A DNA stretch of 64,000 nucleotides from Kappaphycus alvarezii (lineage: Eukaryota > Rhodophyta > Florideophyceae > Gigartinales > Solieriaceae): positions 62,001-126,000 of the forward strand of contig NADL03000754.1 of NCBI GenBank assembly GCA_002205965.3. Reading direction: 5' to 3'. Numbering within the stretch: the stretch's first letter is position 1; every line of letters starts with the position of its first letter. This document shows positions 10,190-22,217 of this stretch, in pieces. The translations under genes and the position numbers were made by a program. Below the pieces are notes generated by a model. The model was given only the letters and a program-made list of their open reading frames with translations. It searched no databases and was not told where the DNA came from.

Positions 10190-11250
10190 CCGTGGCGGAA
10201 AGGCAACGTGCGTTGTAGCCACGCGATTTCGGATTTCTTCTGGGAAACTTGCTTCAAAGCCCTTCGCAACCCCCGTTCGAAAGCTTTGCCAAGTGGTAAG
10301 GTAATTTTCGTTGGGTTTGAGCGGAAAAATTACAGAGAATGACATGAAGAGACACAATATTTGAGAATATTGTGTAAGATTTGGGGCCCTTTCATGGCAG
10401 AGACGGAGGTCCAAAGTGACTCCGCCTTCCGCAGGGCAATGAAGGCCAGGGAAGTGCATGCACCCGGGGTGTGATTCAGGCTTCCAAGAGATGTAATAGC
10501 GTTAGAGGCGAGTAATTTGTATGGCAGATCATGTAGGAGAGAATGTGGTGAGATAGAGCAATCAGGCTGGCATTTTCTGACGGTTAAGGCCAATATGAAA
10601 GCCAGAGTTCGGGCCGATCAGGTGCCGGAACTAGAGAGCGACTCGGGTTCGTCAGATGAGAGCAAATATGGTTGCGTCATCCGCATGTCATGTGTGATGT
10701 GGGAGGGCAAGAAAATTGGATGTAAGTCCTTGCACAAAGGAGTGAAAGGCAATTGCCAAGACCACCATGCAGAAAGGTTCGCCCTGTTTTCGTGCCATTC
10801 TGACTCCATATAACGTTAGGCCGAAGAAGAGGCGGGAAAAGTCCTTGAAGAGGTGATTAAACCAACTAATGGCCGCCAGAATACAGCGCAAAGCCTGTGA
10901 AAGAATTTCAGAACGCCCCATTGAGATGAAGGCTTCAAGAAATCAACCTGAATGAGCACGTTGGGGTGTCATTTTGCTGCAGCTCGTTTATAGGTGCCCT
11001 AGTTGCATTGGTGATGGCTTGCGTATCACATGGAAAGCCTACGCAGGGTTACGAAACTATTGATCATCCCGAATTCGCTTCATTGTCAGACATCCAACAA
11101 GTTGACGGATGGCAAGGTCAATGGCGATCGGGCGTAGAGTGCTACGGGCTTCACTTTTCGGCAGGCACAGTAAAGTGGCAATTGGGACGTACTTGCTGCT
11201 CTCAGTGATGCAGTAACCATTGACTAAGCTGCTAATGGACGCTTTGAACC
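10190..11250 (-). pseudogene. RLE-family reverse transcriptase relic
   Basis: Minus-strand frames give a decayed RT of the same type as RLE-1: LRPIAIDLAIRQLVG near 11110, GRSEILSQALRCILAA (10870-10920), then RKQGEPFCMVVLAIAFHS (compare GTQQGDPLGALLFALALHP) and a catalytic box HADDATIF at about 10665-10687, where YADD is expected. Stops and frame changes occur throughout. Confidence 0.65.
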
Positions 11251-11394
11251 ACTTGAAGCCCTCATTTGAGGACTCTGTGCCGCCGGTTGCATGTACTAGA
11301 GCTCTGAATATAGAGAAGGGGAGTCCATTAGAACCAGGGCAACTGTGGTACGGGAGTTTTTACAGCTTGCGGCGGGCTTCGGCGTCGGTTAACC

Positions 11395-12250
11395 TGTGAA
11401 AAGTTTGGGTATTTTTACTCTCGTAAGATATATTCGATCTATCCTAAAGTTTTCGAGACAAACACAATCGGTGAACTTGTACGGCGGGGGCAGGGTACCT
11501 CTGTCGGTTCGGACAGCGGAGTGGAAAGGAGCGGGATAGAGGGACCGCAGCTTATCAGCAGTTGACAAGGTGGTCGAGACTGGTGGGGCCGCAGTAATAA
11601 GGACTTAGACGGCCTCGTTTGGGGACCTTTGACCAATTTACATTTGCAACGGTCCTGTTGTGATCGGGCACGAACTGCCTTGCGGTATAGAACAGCGCTA
11701 GAGGAGTCAGCAGCTTCATCAACGAGACTGGAAAACTTCCATTCTTTTGTTCGGCAGATCTTGCGCTTAAGGAGGGGAACAGACTTGGGCGATTCCAATG
11801 GCGGAGCTAACCTCCGACGTTCTTGCGTCGAGCACGTTTAGTGGGAGCCACGATTTTGCGGAGATTATCAGTGCGCGCTTGTGTAGAGCGGGACTCAACG
11901 AGCCGCTTGCGAAGACATGCAACAAGGGAATGGAAATGAAGGCAGAAAGAATTCGGGAGATAGGGAAGGGAAATGACAGGGACTGCAAAAAAATGAAGGG
12001 GATCGGACATCGTTGGGCAGGTCCCGTGGGTGGGGCAGCCATTACCCCGTGGCGGAGGGTGAGGGTGGTGAGCCCTCCTCCATGTTGGAGTCTGGTTCAG
12101 AACCTGACGGACGGAGGCGTTTGGTAGGAGAGGAGTTTTGGGGAGGGGATGTGGTAGACGGTTTGGCCAGTGGGGGTTTGGTGGGACTAGCGGGCAGGGC
12201 GCGCTCGACACTGCGGACCATGAAGTCCGAAATGAAGGACCACCACACTT
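11395..12250 (-). pseudogene. RLE-related debris, N-terminal-like part
   Basis: At 11395-11480 the complement of the RLE 3' UTR is visible (GTTTGGGTATTTTTACTC, then AAGATATATTCGATC). From 11440 to 12250 the minus strand has Pro/Ser/Arg-rich open stretches, for example at 12211-11807 and 11798-11439, resembling in composition the N-terminal part of RLE-1 and of the 54-kb copy. The second assignment is by composition and position only. Confidence 0.35.
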
Positions 12251-12264
12251 CCGTGAAGTACTTT

Positions 12265-12960
12265 GGTAGGTGTAAATCGTCGGGAAGGGAGATGATCAGA
12301 ACAAATTAACCCAAGATGGAGGTGTAATAAGGAACAAAAGTGTAACCGTGGTATAGTTTAGCGAACAGATAGAGGTAGGTAAGGACGACAGTTCAAATGG
12401 CTACAAGCCAGTATAGAAGGGACAGGGTTTACCACAGATGATCTGTTACCAGCGTAAGAAAAATTTTTCTTGTGTCTGAAAATGACTCTCAACTTCCTAA
12501 CTATTCGGGACATGACATGAAATTTGTCTGCTCACTTTGTTCATCTCTCCAAGATGATGTAGTTCCATCAGCTTATATTGAATTTTCGGCTAACCATAAA
12601 TTCATTAAGAAACATACAAAGTACCATGAAATTAATTAAAGCGAATCGTGTGGACGAGAGAGACTAGTAGAAGATATATCTTCAAGGTAAATATTTATGT
12701 GCCCTACCCATACCCCGCTACCCATCGGTCACGGGTTGTAATTGATGTGGCCATTATAGACTTGTCGGAGTCACTCTTGGTATCACGCAGAACCTTGGCG
12801 TGTATTGAATGTACTAATTCCAGGGTGTCATAAACTAAAAAATCAACCCAAGAATTTGGCACACTCATCCAAATTAAAAACATCTTTCAAATTCAGATAC
12901 TGTATCCTAATTGGGTCCTCTTTTGTTTTTTTCGGATGCAAGTTTCGTGCATATCACGCC
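12265..12960 (-). repeat. E2 element fragment (minus)
   Basis: Minus-strand reading matches the copy at 17.14-18.03 kb over its upstream part (CCGATGGGTAGCGGGG near 12730, GAGTGACTCCGACAAG) and the shared E 3' part (ATATAAGCTGATGG, GCAGACAAATTTCATG, CTATACCACGGT, CCCGACGATTTACACC). It ends CA at 12265. The upstream half differs from E(a-f). Confidence 0.7.
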
Positions 12961-13645
12961 CTCCCGCTCAAGACGAACATCCCGGCTCTTCATTGTGCTA
13001 TTCTGTTTTAGTTAATGTTATCTGTGTTATTGCCACAATATAAGGCCTTTCAAAATAAAAAATGATGATTCTGATAGCCAACATGGTGTTCCGAAGAAGG
13101 TTCGCGTCATTGGATTTTGACTCCGTTCTATGGCTTCATATGTAGATTTGATGAACCTACGATGGGGTTGAATACAATATTCTTCCGTAACTCCTTCGAA
13201 TCCCCCAAGAGCAAAAAAATATAAATGATATGCGAATTTGTCTAGAAGATACCTGTAAAATGGATGCTTACAAGGAACGAAGATACAATGGTCTCGACTC
13301 CGAAAGGCCCGTCTGCAAATCGATCGCCTTCTACAAGCATGTGGACTTCAGCGCAGGGAATAAAAGGGGAATTAGGAGGGCTTGCGGTGTATAGAGCATT
13401 TGGGGTTCATTCTTGACTCAAATCGGATGGTTTTGGGGTCTCAGCTCGTCGTTTGGAAAAACTGTGGGGCATCTCGCAGCAATAAATGTTCCACTTGCGA
13501 AATAAACAGGTTTTAGTCTTTCTTTTTCATTTTTAGTTACAGTCTAGCCCTCAGAGATCGTTCTGGGGCAATTTATTTCCACAACAAATGATCTTATGAA
13601 ATCTGAATACATAGGCAATGGATAGACACATAGCTTATCTTTAAG
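12961..13645. other. No gene recognised
   Basis: Lies between an E2 fragment and a gypsy RT relic. The minus strand might hold decayed 3' pol sequence, but no RNase H or integrase motif could be read. Confidence 0.4.
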
Positions 13646-15017
13646 TTACGTGAACGAATTTTGCATTTCCCCGTTCCAGAAAAATTTTCGGTCCTTCTTT
13701 GTTATGGCATGTAACGTTGCTGCCGTCTTATTGAAATATTTGGTAAGTCTTCGATAATAGGAGGCAAGTCCTAGGAGAGCTTCAAGCCTCCATCTTTGAA
13801 GCGGGCATCGGTGCCACCTTGATTTTTTCCTTTTTTCCTGACTAATCTTAATTCTCTTTTCGTCCACATATGACAGAGTAGTCAGATTGCTTTTTCGCAG
13901 ACAAGCATTTTTGGTCAACCAAATTTTCAGACTAGGTGCCGATATCCCATCCACCACTTTTTGACATCTGGTATGGCTGATCCATTTTTTGAGAATATAA
14001 CACATCATCGATATAAAAACATCGCAAATAGAATTCCTTTCAGAACTTCATTCATTTATTCTTTGGAATTTAGCTGGTGCATTCATGAGACGAAAAGGCA
14101 TCACTTCGAATCTGAAGGTGCCGATATTTCTAGGAAAATTCATTCTGTCCTTACATTTTTCATCCAAAAGAATCTATCAATACCCAATGTAAAGCTCAAT
14201 TGACGTGAATTATCTTCCTTCCTTCAAGTCCTCGAGGATTTATACCATATTTGAACTCGAAAATCAGTCGGATATCATTATTTGGATTAATTGTACGTAG
14301 TCTAGGCAAAGGGGAATTTTTCCATCTTTATTTAGTTTAATCACAACAAAAGTTGCCATTGAGACGAAAATAGGCGAATTATATAATTTTCCAACATACT
14401 TGTAGAGTTTTTTAGATAAAATGGTAATATTTCGGCTGTTGACGTCTAGTTCTTTTCTTTATTGCCTGATTATCGGTACGTTTTAAAAATTGAGTGACCG
14501 GTACACTTTCTTTCTTAGATCTACAACGATGCATGCAATTGCGTCGAAGATTTTAGTATGTCGGATATTCTGTTTCACGCTGTCTTTTAATTCGATATTA
14601 TCGCAAAAAGAAACATATTCGGGACTCAAATTTTCCCAAAATTCCAGTATTTGTCTGTTTCAAACCCAGAATCATACTCATCCCAGAACTTTTTTCGTAC
14701 TGTACTCCTTGTGCGTATCTTTTTTCATTTCCGAAAGTTTCAGTTGGGTTGGAGTCTTCTCTGTCATAACTAGAAGTGAAATATCCACTATCGGTTTCTC
14801 TTAAATCTTCGGGATGTATGCTTTTGTCGAAGTCCAAGGGTATCTTTATGAATCTGCCGTCAATATGAATTAAAACGATTTCATTGCCCAATTCAATGCA
14901 TGTTTCTAGTTTTTCCATGGTATGATAACCAATATTTGCATCGAAAATTATATCAGACATGATAATGAAGTCGACATCAATTTTTAAAGTCCCCACCAAA
15001 TACTGAAACCTTGTCAA
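13646..15017 (-). pseudogene. Gypsy-C protease and reverse transcriptase relic
   Basis: Minus strand. The open piece 15017-14598 has VDFIIMSDIIFDANIGYHTM, the C-terminal part of a gypsy protease. Further down, shifted frames give GTFRFEVMPFRLMNAP (about 14135-14085), the catalytic FYIDDVLYS (YIDD codons at 14004-14015) and, in the piece 14008-13646, LLGLASYYRRLTKYF and KKDRKFFWN of the connection region. Integrase and LTRs were not found. AT-rich and clearly unrelated in detail to Gypsy-A and the chromovirus. Confidence 0.8.
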
Positions 15018-15109
15018 CAGTGCTAATACATTTTGATGCGGTTAGATCCGCAACAGTTGTTCTTCGCGTAGTTGGAATAATTTAAAGAGCTATACCTGTC
15101 ACCAAAATT

Positions 15110-15455
15110 TCTGAAATGAGATTTGGAACAGCACAAAAATTCTGTATAGGTAGATTAAACTGATTCCTCTTATGGAGATCAAGCAAGTTGGCAGAAAACT
15201 TCAAGTCAATTCCCAAGTAGTCGGAAAGTTTAGAGTCAACTTCGGAGCCAAGAGACGTTTTCCACGCTAGTCACAGAAAATCAGTGTTAGTCCATGCTCT
15301 TTTTATACAGTTTTTTCGCCCTCTAACTTTTTGCCGTACCCACCTCTTTCTGCTTGCTCAAATATACCACGGTAGCACTTTTCTCGCTTTTAACACCTTT
15401 TCCTTGGGGTAACTGGTTCTTAGTATCTCTTCTCCCGACGATTTATCCCATTACA
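15110..15455 (+). repeat. E/E2 3' part (R-U5-like), truncated
   Basis: Contains CAAGCAAGTTGGCAGAAAAC, ATACCACGGTAGCACTTTT and CTCTTCTCCCGACGATTTA, ending TTACA at 15455. Nothing of the E or E2 upstream half precedes it; the Gypsy-C relic does. Confidence 0.7.
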
Positions 15456-15879
15456 AGTTGCAGTGAACTGGATAATCCTTTACAGCAGGAAAGAGGTAAA
15501 AAACCTTTGATGAGGCTCTGCAGCTACATCATATCTTCCAAGCTCCATAAATGGGAACCCAACCCTTAAAAGGAGCTGTGAAGCAATGTTTTGCAAAGCT
15601 TTTAAATGGTGAGCTGGAATTCAAAAATGCCGCGGCCGCAATTTTGTTCGCAGAGCTGAGTTGGATCCCAAGGGATATTTTTTCGCGTCCTTTGGTTTGA
15701 CAGGCAGCTGGAGTTCTCGAAATACTACAGATTCCGGTAATTTTCCTGCCAATTTTCGAATATAGTCCTCTATCATCCGATCGAACTCTTCCGCGCCTTC
15801 AACTATGCAAGACGGGGGTACTTTGGGCATCAAATAGCCTATTTTCAGACGTCAAAAGAGTTACATCGTAGCTGGGACG
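15456..15879. other. Unassigned stretch
   Basis: The only notable open piece is minus 15833-15621 (70 codons, YIRKLAGKLPESVVF...). I recognise no family and cannot say whether it is coding. Confidence 0.3.
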
Positions 15880-16800
15880 ACAATTGCCTATGATCAAGGC
15901 AGACAGTGGGGTTCGGCAGCGCCAAGTGCAGTCATCGGCCTTCAGTATTCACGGAGCGGAGAATTTTGATCGCTTCGACGAGTTGCTCGTGGCGTCCGAT
16001 AATGTACCAATCACCGTGACACCATAGTTGAAGTAACAACTTTGCCAAATCTTCTTCCTACCCTTCATCTGAAGTGAGTAGTTCTTGTACTTTGATAAAA
16101 ATAGAGTGTAGCACAAGGTCGAAGATAGGCTTCCGAAGTTGTCTCCCTATTGTGTCCCGCAAACGCTTCTTATCATCTGACTGCCTATCCACAGAAATGC
16201 TGACTCGTTTGCGTAACCGTACGAGACCAAGGCTGTAACTCTGGAAGTAGCTGCCTTATCGAGTTCAGGAAAGCGGGTCTGATGCACATATTAAAAGCGT
16301 TCTTGAGGTCGACCGTCAGTAGCTCATACGCTGGATCACTACCGTACTCCTGAAAGCCTCTTCGAATTCCATGTTAAACATATCAGTACGGACTTTGTAG
16401 CGGTACCCACTTAAAGGGATTGGAGGTAATCTGCCGCCTCTGGGACACAAGATTCATCGTGCAGCTACCGACCAATCTGTGCAGCGTCTCCCCAACGGCG
16501 ATTGGCCTAGGTGGCATTTCTTTCTTCGCAAACAGAGTAGGTTTAGCACCAGCGATCCAAGGAGCAAAAATGCTAGTGCTCTTTTAGTTTCTAAAACATT
16601 AACAAGTCTCGTAAGGGCTGCCAAAAAGCCGTAATTCCATTATGAGGATGGACATCTTAGCAATTCTACCAGGTAGCATGAGTTAAGACCTGAGCCTCTG
16701 GGAGGGTATCCTAGTTTAATTGTCCTGATAGTACCAAGGAAATCCTCTTCAGTGATCGGTCGGAAACTGCAGTTGGTAGAAAATGGTCCATTGACGATAG
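15880..16800 (-). pseudogene. Divergent non-LTR reverse transcriptase relic
   Basis: Minus-strand frames show PIAVGETLHRLVGSCT (about 16515-16465), YELLTVDLKNAFNMC (about 16330-16285), SYGYANESAFLW (about 16225-16190) and a GTQ-GDN block near 16155 where GTQQGDP is usual. These are RT motifs of the same broad group as RLE-1 but of another subfamily. Many stops. No zinc finger or endonuclease was traced downstream. Confidence 0.65.
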
Positions 16801-17139
16801 TTGTTTCATCGGGAGATTGCTGGGGATTTTTATCGACAAGGACATCGATACAATAACCGGTAGCTGGTAGAGAGCCTAATGAGTTCAGAGATTGTGCAGC
16901 CTTTCCTCACGTACCTTCTTTGGCCAATTTTGTGTCGTTTTGATATTGATCTGCGCTCCGAAAGAAGAGTGCTGGTACAAGGGGGTTTCTTGGCTAGTCG
17001 AGTACTTGTGCCAATATTGTTTTGAGTGCCCCACGTTCCATAAATTTATTCTTTCCCTGATTTTTCCGAAATAGAGTGCTACCGGTATTCACTGGAGCAT
17101 GAATTTGATGAGTGAATGTTCGTTAGCATAACGACTGGG

Positions 17140-18026
17140 AAAAGAACTATTTTTGTGAGTACCAGAGTTGCTCGTGATTTATCAGCAAGATATGCGTTCA
17201 TTACATCGTCCATCGACTTTGCATACGTCTCTGTTAGACTACTGCGGAGCTTTGACGTTATGTGCGATATGACAGGGGTGTGGGATGTGAAGATCTCTTT
17301 TGGAAAGGGCAGGGAATGTGATGTGCGCTAAATTTGCACTCGAAAAAAAATCTAGAAGAGGACTTAATTCTGGCACAGTGTCGGAATTTGCAAGATAGTT
17401 TTACATTATTTGAATTTGCAAGATATTTTTATTTTGGATGAGTGTGACATATTCATGGGTTGATTTTTAATTTGAGGATACGCTGTAATAATAGATGTCA
17501 GTACAGTTCTGGGTGATACTAAGAGTGACTCTGAAAGGTCCATATAATGGCCAAATTAATGCCCACTCCTGGCCGATGGGTGGCGGGCATGGGTATGGCA
17601 CCTAGATAAATACCTTAAGGAAATATCTTCTAGTAGTCCTCTGGCTTACAAGATTCCTTTTAATTTGATATCTGGTTATTGCTATGTTTGTTTGAGACTT
17701 TAAGGGTAGCCAAATTTCTATATAAGCCGAGTAAAATGCTTCCTCTTGTGGAGGTCAAGCAAGTTGGCAGACAACTTCGAGTCAAGTCTCTAGTAGGAAG
17801 TTGAGAGTCAACTTGAGACCCAAGAAATTTTCCTACGCGGGTCTCAGAGCATCAATGTTATGCCCTGTACCTTCTATACTTGACTGAAGCCCTCTCAACT
17901 GTCTTCCATATTCACTCCGTTTTGTTCGTTCAACTATACCAAGGTAGATTTTTTGTCGCTTGCAACACCTCCTCCTTGGGGTAATTAGTTCTGAGTGTCT
18001 CTTCTCCCGACGATTTACCCCTATCA
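17140..18026 (+). repeat. E2 element (plus)
   Basis: The upstream half matches the complement of 12.4-12.96 kb; the 3' part is the E module: TATA-like TCTATATAAGCCGAG at 17721, CAAGCAAGTTGGCAGACAAC, AACTATACCAAGGTAG, CCCGACGATTTACCCC, ending CTATCA at 18026. The left boundary is approximate. No acidic gene was found in the upstream half. Confidence 0.7.
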
Positions 18027-19098
18027 GACTGTTAACAAAAGATAGGGTTCTGTGATGTGATGTTGGGACTTTGGTTTGGAGCTGTTGGAGCCGGTTCATA
18101 TGAAACCGGTACGTGCGTAATGCAGTCGACCTCCTCTAAAGTTGTGTGATTTAGGACAGCTTGATCCATGCCAGCGATTAAAAACTGCTCTTCAACTAAC
18201 TATCTGCCATAAAATACTGCTTTTACCCTCTGATCGTTATAACCATAACTACTAACCAGACGGCAGCTGATCGTTCTCGATATTATAGTCCGCAATGAAC
18301 CTCCAGTGCATATAAAAAGCCTCTGAAATGCGGATTCGCTAAACCGGTATTCTTAAATTGAGAGAAGCTGATTCCAGGCGACTACTTGAGACAACTTGGT
18401 TCTTTATTTATTCTTTATTAAGAATTAGTTGAGCCTGATAAATAGACACAAACCGGCAAAGGATTTACCGACGCTTACACCAGCAAAGCGGACGGAAAAA
18501 CTTCCCTATTGAAATCTAGGTAAGCCGAGAAAAACTCCTGGTGTAGGCGAGGTGCTCACAGAAAGCGACGACGACAGCGACGAAATCTCGAAGTGAGCGA
18601 TCTTGAGTTAAATCACTAGGACGGCAACATTTGAGAACTCTCGCTTGCTGAGACGAATAAAACACTGGTGGAGTGCGACATGGTATGCTGAGCATTGCTG
18701 AGCGTGACCGGGAGGACGACCTTCCATACACGCCTTGAAGGCTACATACGCAGCAACTGTCGCCCCACCACCGCACAAGGCAACCACCACCACCTATGTA
18801 ACGCTCTGAAACTGCTTTTTCAGTCAACGCTCACTCATCTACAACACCAAACGCTTTTCACTGTCCTCACTCCCTTCGTTACATATAAGCAACTTAGTCG
18901 CTTAGCCCTTAAGGGCACCCGCTATGCTAGGGCCCATGTCCGCCCCTTCTTGGCGGTCCTTCTTCAATAAACTTTCAATCCACTTGGTGCCATCAATGTT
19001 ACTAGTGATTAAAGTCCTATTTGTCAGCAATGTTACCTGACGTGCAAACTTGATTTTCACAAAGGTCATCTGATCGAAAATTTTCGAATTTTTTGATG
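18027..19098. other. Unassigned stretch
   Basis: Minus pieces at 18827-18516 and plus piece 18695-18970 are short and overlapping; none shows a known motif. AATAAA-like sequences occur on the minus strand near 18410-18400. An old element end is possible but not shown. Confidence 0.3.
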
Positions 19099-19103
19099 AT
19101 CTC

Positions 19104-20622
19104 TCTCGCGCGCGCGTGGGACGAATTTTTTTTGTCGTCGTCCTCTGATTTGAACATACTATAGCGCATTCCCCTTTACGAATTTTCTTATACCTACTGT
19201 CCTCACTAGCACTCTTTTACTTTGCTCACCCCCAACTAGATTCTACCTATTCATCCCTTCCAATGCTTATACTTTCTGCGGTCCTCTCCAAATTTACGGC
19301 CGTTCTACCTAAATTTATTTTAATAATGTATCTACTCCTATAAATCGATCCAACACCAAGTTCGTTTTTCCTTTTTGCAAATTTCCTTCTCCAAATTCTT
19401 TTTTTCTGAGACAAATGGTGCCAATTCACTACTTCAAATTCCCTTTTAGATTCATTTTTTAGATCTGTAAAATGCGCCCTCGGGAGCCTATTTAAACCCA
19501 TTTATAATGAATTTCAAAGCCCCCCCATCATTTACTCATTACCCTCCATCCCTACCCATTCGAATCACCCTTAATTGCCTGTTACGCCTTACATTCCACT
19601 AAAAAGAAAACCCAATGCCCTTCCAGCGCCATTTCCAATACTCGCCACTGGCGCCCCCTAAACTCCATTCCACTACTCCCTTTCGGCCCTACTGACCTCA
19701 ATGAATATCTCTGCAGGAAAACTAAAGAGAAATTAATCGAGTTCGCTCTCTTTTTTTTCATCGAGGATGAGGCAGAGGAATTAAGCGAAGGGCAGGAACA
19801 TGGGGGTGGAAGATGGAGCTGGGGAGACTTTTGAGGAGTAGGCGGCCGCGGGACTGGTTTATAAGAATGAGGACGAGGACAAGGAGGATGATGAGGGGGG
19901 TGAGGACAAAGGAGAGAACGAGGGCGAGGAGATTAAAGGTAGGGAGATCCGGAAAGTGTTGGAATAATGGGGTGGGGCTGCATAGTATAGACCAGGTGTC
20001 CCGATGCTGGAACTGAATGGGGGCATAGTTTAGATATCTTTCAGGAGTAAATAGAGAATTGTAAGCCGTTCGCATATATCTGTTGGGACGTTTTGGTTGG
20101 TATGGGTATTTTCGGTGATTTTTGGATCAAATGCAGGGAATTGAAAATTGTAACGACTGGAATTATTTCCGCGTTTCTTTAGAATGTTTTAAATATCATT
20201 TACTATCTTTAAAGTATCTTTTAGTGGGTCTTACACGTCCGAGGAAATTATTTCTATGAACTTTACGATTTTCAGTATGGTTTTGCCAAGACTTTAGGGA
20301 TAGCAAAAAGTCTATATAAGCTGAGTAAACTGATTCCTAGGAGAATGTTTAAGAAAATTGGCAGACAACTTCAAGTCAAGGCCGAAGTGGTTAGGAAATT
20401 GAGAGTCAACTTCAGACCTAGTAAGCGTTCTTTTTCCGTTTTGTTAGCGAAGGTAGGTGGAAGAGCCCGCCCCTCCTAAATACACTCGTAGAAAATTGGT
20501 CCCTAATCAATGTATACAACTCCCTGATCCTGCAACTATACTAAGATAGCAATTTTGTCGAAACAACTCCGTTCTGAGATAGTGAGAGTCGAATACCTCT
20601 TTTCCGCTGTTTACCGCTATCA
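19104..20622 (+). mobile_element. E(c): complete but decayed E element with 5-bp duplication
   Basis: Length 1519 bp. The left flank ATCTC (19099-19103) and right flank ATCTC (20623-20627) are identical. It starts TCTCGCGCG where E(d) starts TGTTAGGCG, and ends CTATCA. The upstream part (GGGAGCCTATTTAAACCC near 19480), gene remnant and 3' part (TCTATATAAGCTGAGTAAAC near 20311) are in the same order and spacing as in E(d). Confidence 0.78.
19615..20140 (+). pseudogene. Acidic E protein, decayed copy
   Basis: ATG at 19615. The frame breaks early; in a second frame GPTDLNEYLCRKTKEKLIEF and EDEAEELSEGQE are readable. The acidic tract is short and frameshifted, and the C-terminal block (SLDIFQE-IENCKPFAYIC) ends with a stop near 20140. 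Confidence 0.75.
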
Positions 20623-20627
20623 ATCTC

Positions 20628-21384
20628 CTGGTAGGTGACGCCGAAACGAAAGGATCTCTTTGGGAGGTGGAGGCAGGGCAGCGTGGCCAAGGTGTGGTGA
20701 GGGAGCGATCCGGATGAGGAGTCCCTCGCGAGAGTTAGCAAGGCTGCGCGGGGTTGGATAGACAGAGCGATAGAATTTCCGTACCTACAGTGGAGATGGA
20801 GGTAATGAGGGTGATCCCTGCCCAAAGGAAACTTTAGGAAGAAAATATGCAAGCGAGAAACGGTGGAGACCCCAAGACCTGCCGAGCGAGCAAAGTCCAC
20901 GCCGTGGACTGTACCATATCTTCCATATATTAAAATAACCCAATATCCCGTGGAGACCACCTTTCGCAGTGGTCACTGTAATAGACTGGTATCTTCTAAC
21001 TCTCGCGGATACTACCACATTGATGTAATTGAGATAATAAAAAGTGCAAACAATTGTGTGAGAGAGCGCCTTGGGGTTTACGAAGGTTGCGATAAAGAAT
21101 CCTGTTCCTTCATGGCTTCCCATCGCTTGGATACCTGGCCTAGTGGGATAGCGCCCGCCTCACGGTTCTACGATGAGGTGACGGGCTGCTTTCTGGAGGT
21201 CTAGGAAAAGGAGGAGGACTTGACGTTATTTTCTACGGTTTTGTGCCCGCCATTCATGCAGGAGATGATCGCCGAAACAGTGGAGCTTTTCATGAAAGTT
21301 TCGTCTAGCGAATATCTTACATCCCAAGTCTCCATCCTGTCGCTGGTATACTGCTGCTTCTTTCTCAGTGTTACTACGAAAAAT
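20628..21384 (+). pseudogene. RLE element N-terminal region fragment
   Basis: At 21075-21150 the plus strand is similar at DNA level to 23380-23470 of RLE-2 (GGGGTTTACGAAGGTTGCG versus GGGGATTCACGAAGGTAAC, both followed by TTCCCAT.GC.TGGAT). The rest (20640-21070) has no readable motif. No intact frame. Confidence 0.5.
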
Positions 21385-21387
21385 GAG

Positions 21388-21755
21388 AGGGAACGTTTGG
21401 GTGTTTTACTGTTGGAAGATATTTCCGACCTATCCCATGGTTTTCCAGACAACCGCAATCGACTCAAAAAGGGTATACCTACAGCGTAATGGGGAAGTAA
21501 CTACGCTTCCTAAAATGCTTCCTTCAGGCCAGCCATCAAGCAGGCCGCATTGGACATGACGGCTGCTGCAGCGTGCCTTTGCATCAAAACCCCCCGAACC
21601 TTTCCGTACGTCTCCAGTGCCCTCACAGCCACGTTTCTTGCCACGTCATTTAGCACTGCACATGCATCCGGGTGCCAACCTCCAAGAGTGGAGATTGGCA
21701 CAGGCACGAGCCTGCCTCTGGTGGAGGTCGCGATAAAGGATTGATATCTTCTCTG
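21388..21755 (-). pseudogene. RLE element C-terminus and 3' UTR
   Basis: Minus strand. Coding piece up to a stop at 21510 includes NDVARNVAVRALETYGKVRG and QRHAAAAVMSNAACLMAGL, the C-terminal module of the family. It is followed by about 120 bp of 3' UTR (with CAACCGCAATCGACTC on plus) and the terminal AGTAAAACACCCAAACG complement at about 21400. 5'-truncated; its left-hand 3' end is intact, as expected for target-primed insertion. Confidence 0.75.
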
Positions 21756-22100
21756 CTTTGTGTTAGGCGCAGATTTTTTTGCCGCCGTCATCTACAGGCC
21801 TATAGTTTACTGTACTACCTCTCCTTGTCCAAATTTGCTTATAGTTCCGGTCCTTCCTCGTCCTCCCTGAACCTCGCTTATCATTACCGCGGTCCTCCCC
21901 AAATTTACTTCCATTTTATCTAGATATTTTTATACTGTATCTACCCCTCTGAATCGATCCCGAATCAAGTTCTTTTTCCCTTTTTTTACCTCCTCCTCCA
22001 GATTCGTTTTTTTTAGAAAAAGGGCGCAAATGCACTACTACAAAATCCCTTGCAGATTTATTTTACCTATTCCTAATCGATAGAACCTGCCCCGGGAGCC

Positions 22101-22108
22101 TATTTAAA
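22101..22108 (+). promoter_or_regulatory. TATA box of the acidic E gene
   Basis: TATTTAAA, 110 bp before the ATG. The surrounding GGGAGCCTATTTAAACC is kept in E(c) and, with changes, in E(e); E(a) and E(f) have a related ACTTAAACC or ACTTGAACC at the same place. Confidence 0.6.
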
Positions 22109-22217
22109 CCTTTTTATTCCAAGTTTCAAACGTCCCTGATCATTTTACTCATCACTCCTCTTCCCCAACACACCCAAAACACCCTCTATCCTCCGTCTAC
22201 AATCATTTACAACCAAA

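Noticed and set aside
13150..13210. tRNA-like TTCGAATCCC motif near 13196
   Set aside because: No acceptor or anticodon stem could be folded around it. No tRNA, rRNA or CRISPR-like array was found in the window.
12255..15455. E-type modules at 12.3 and 15.1-15.45 kb as the two LTRs of Gypsy-C
   Set aside because: They are in opposite orientation, and LTRs of one element must be parallel.
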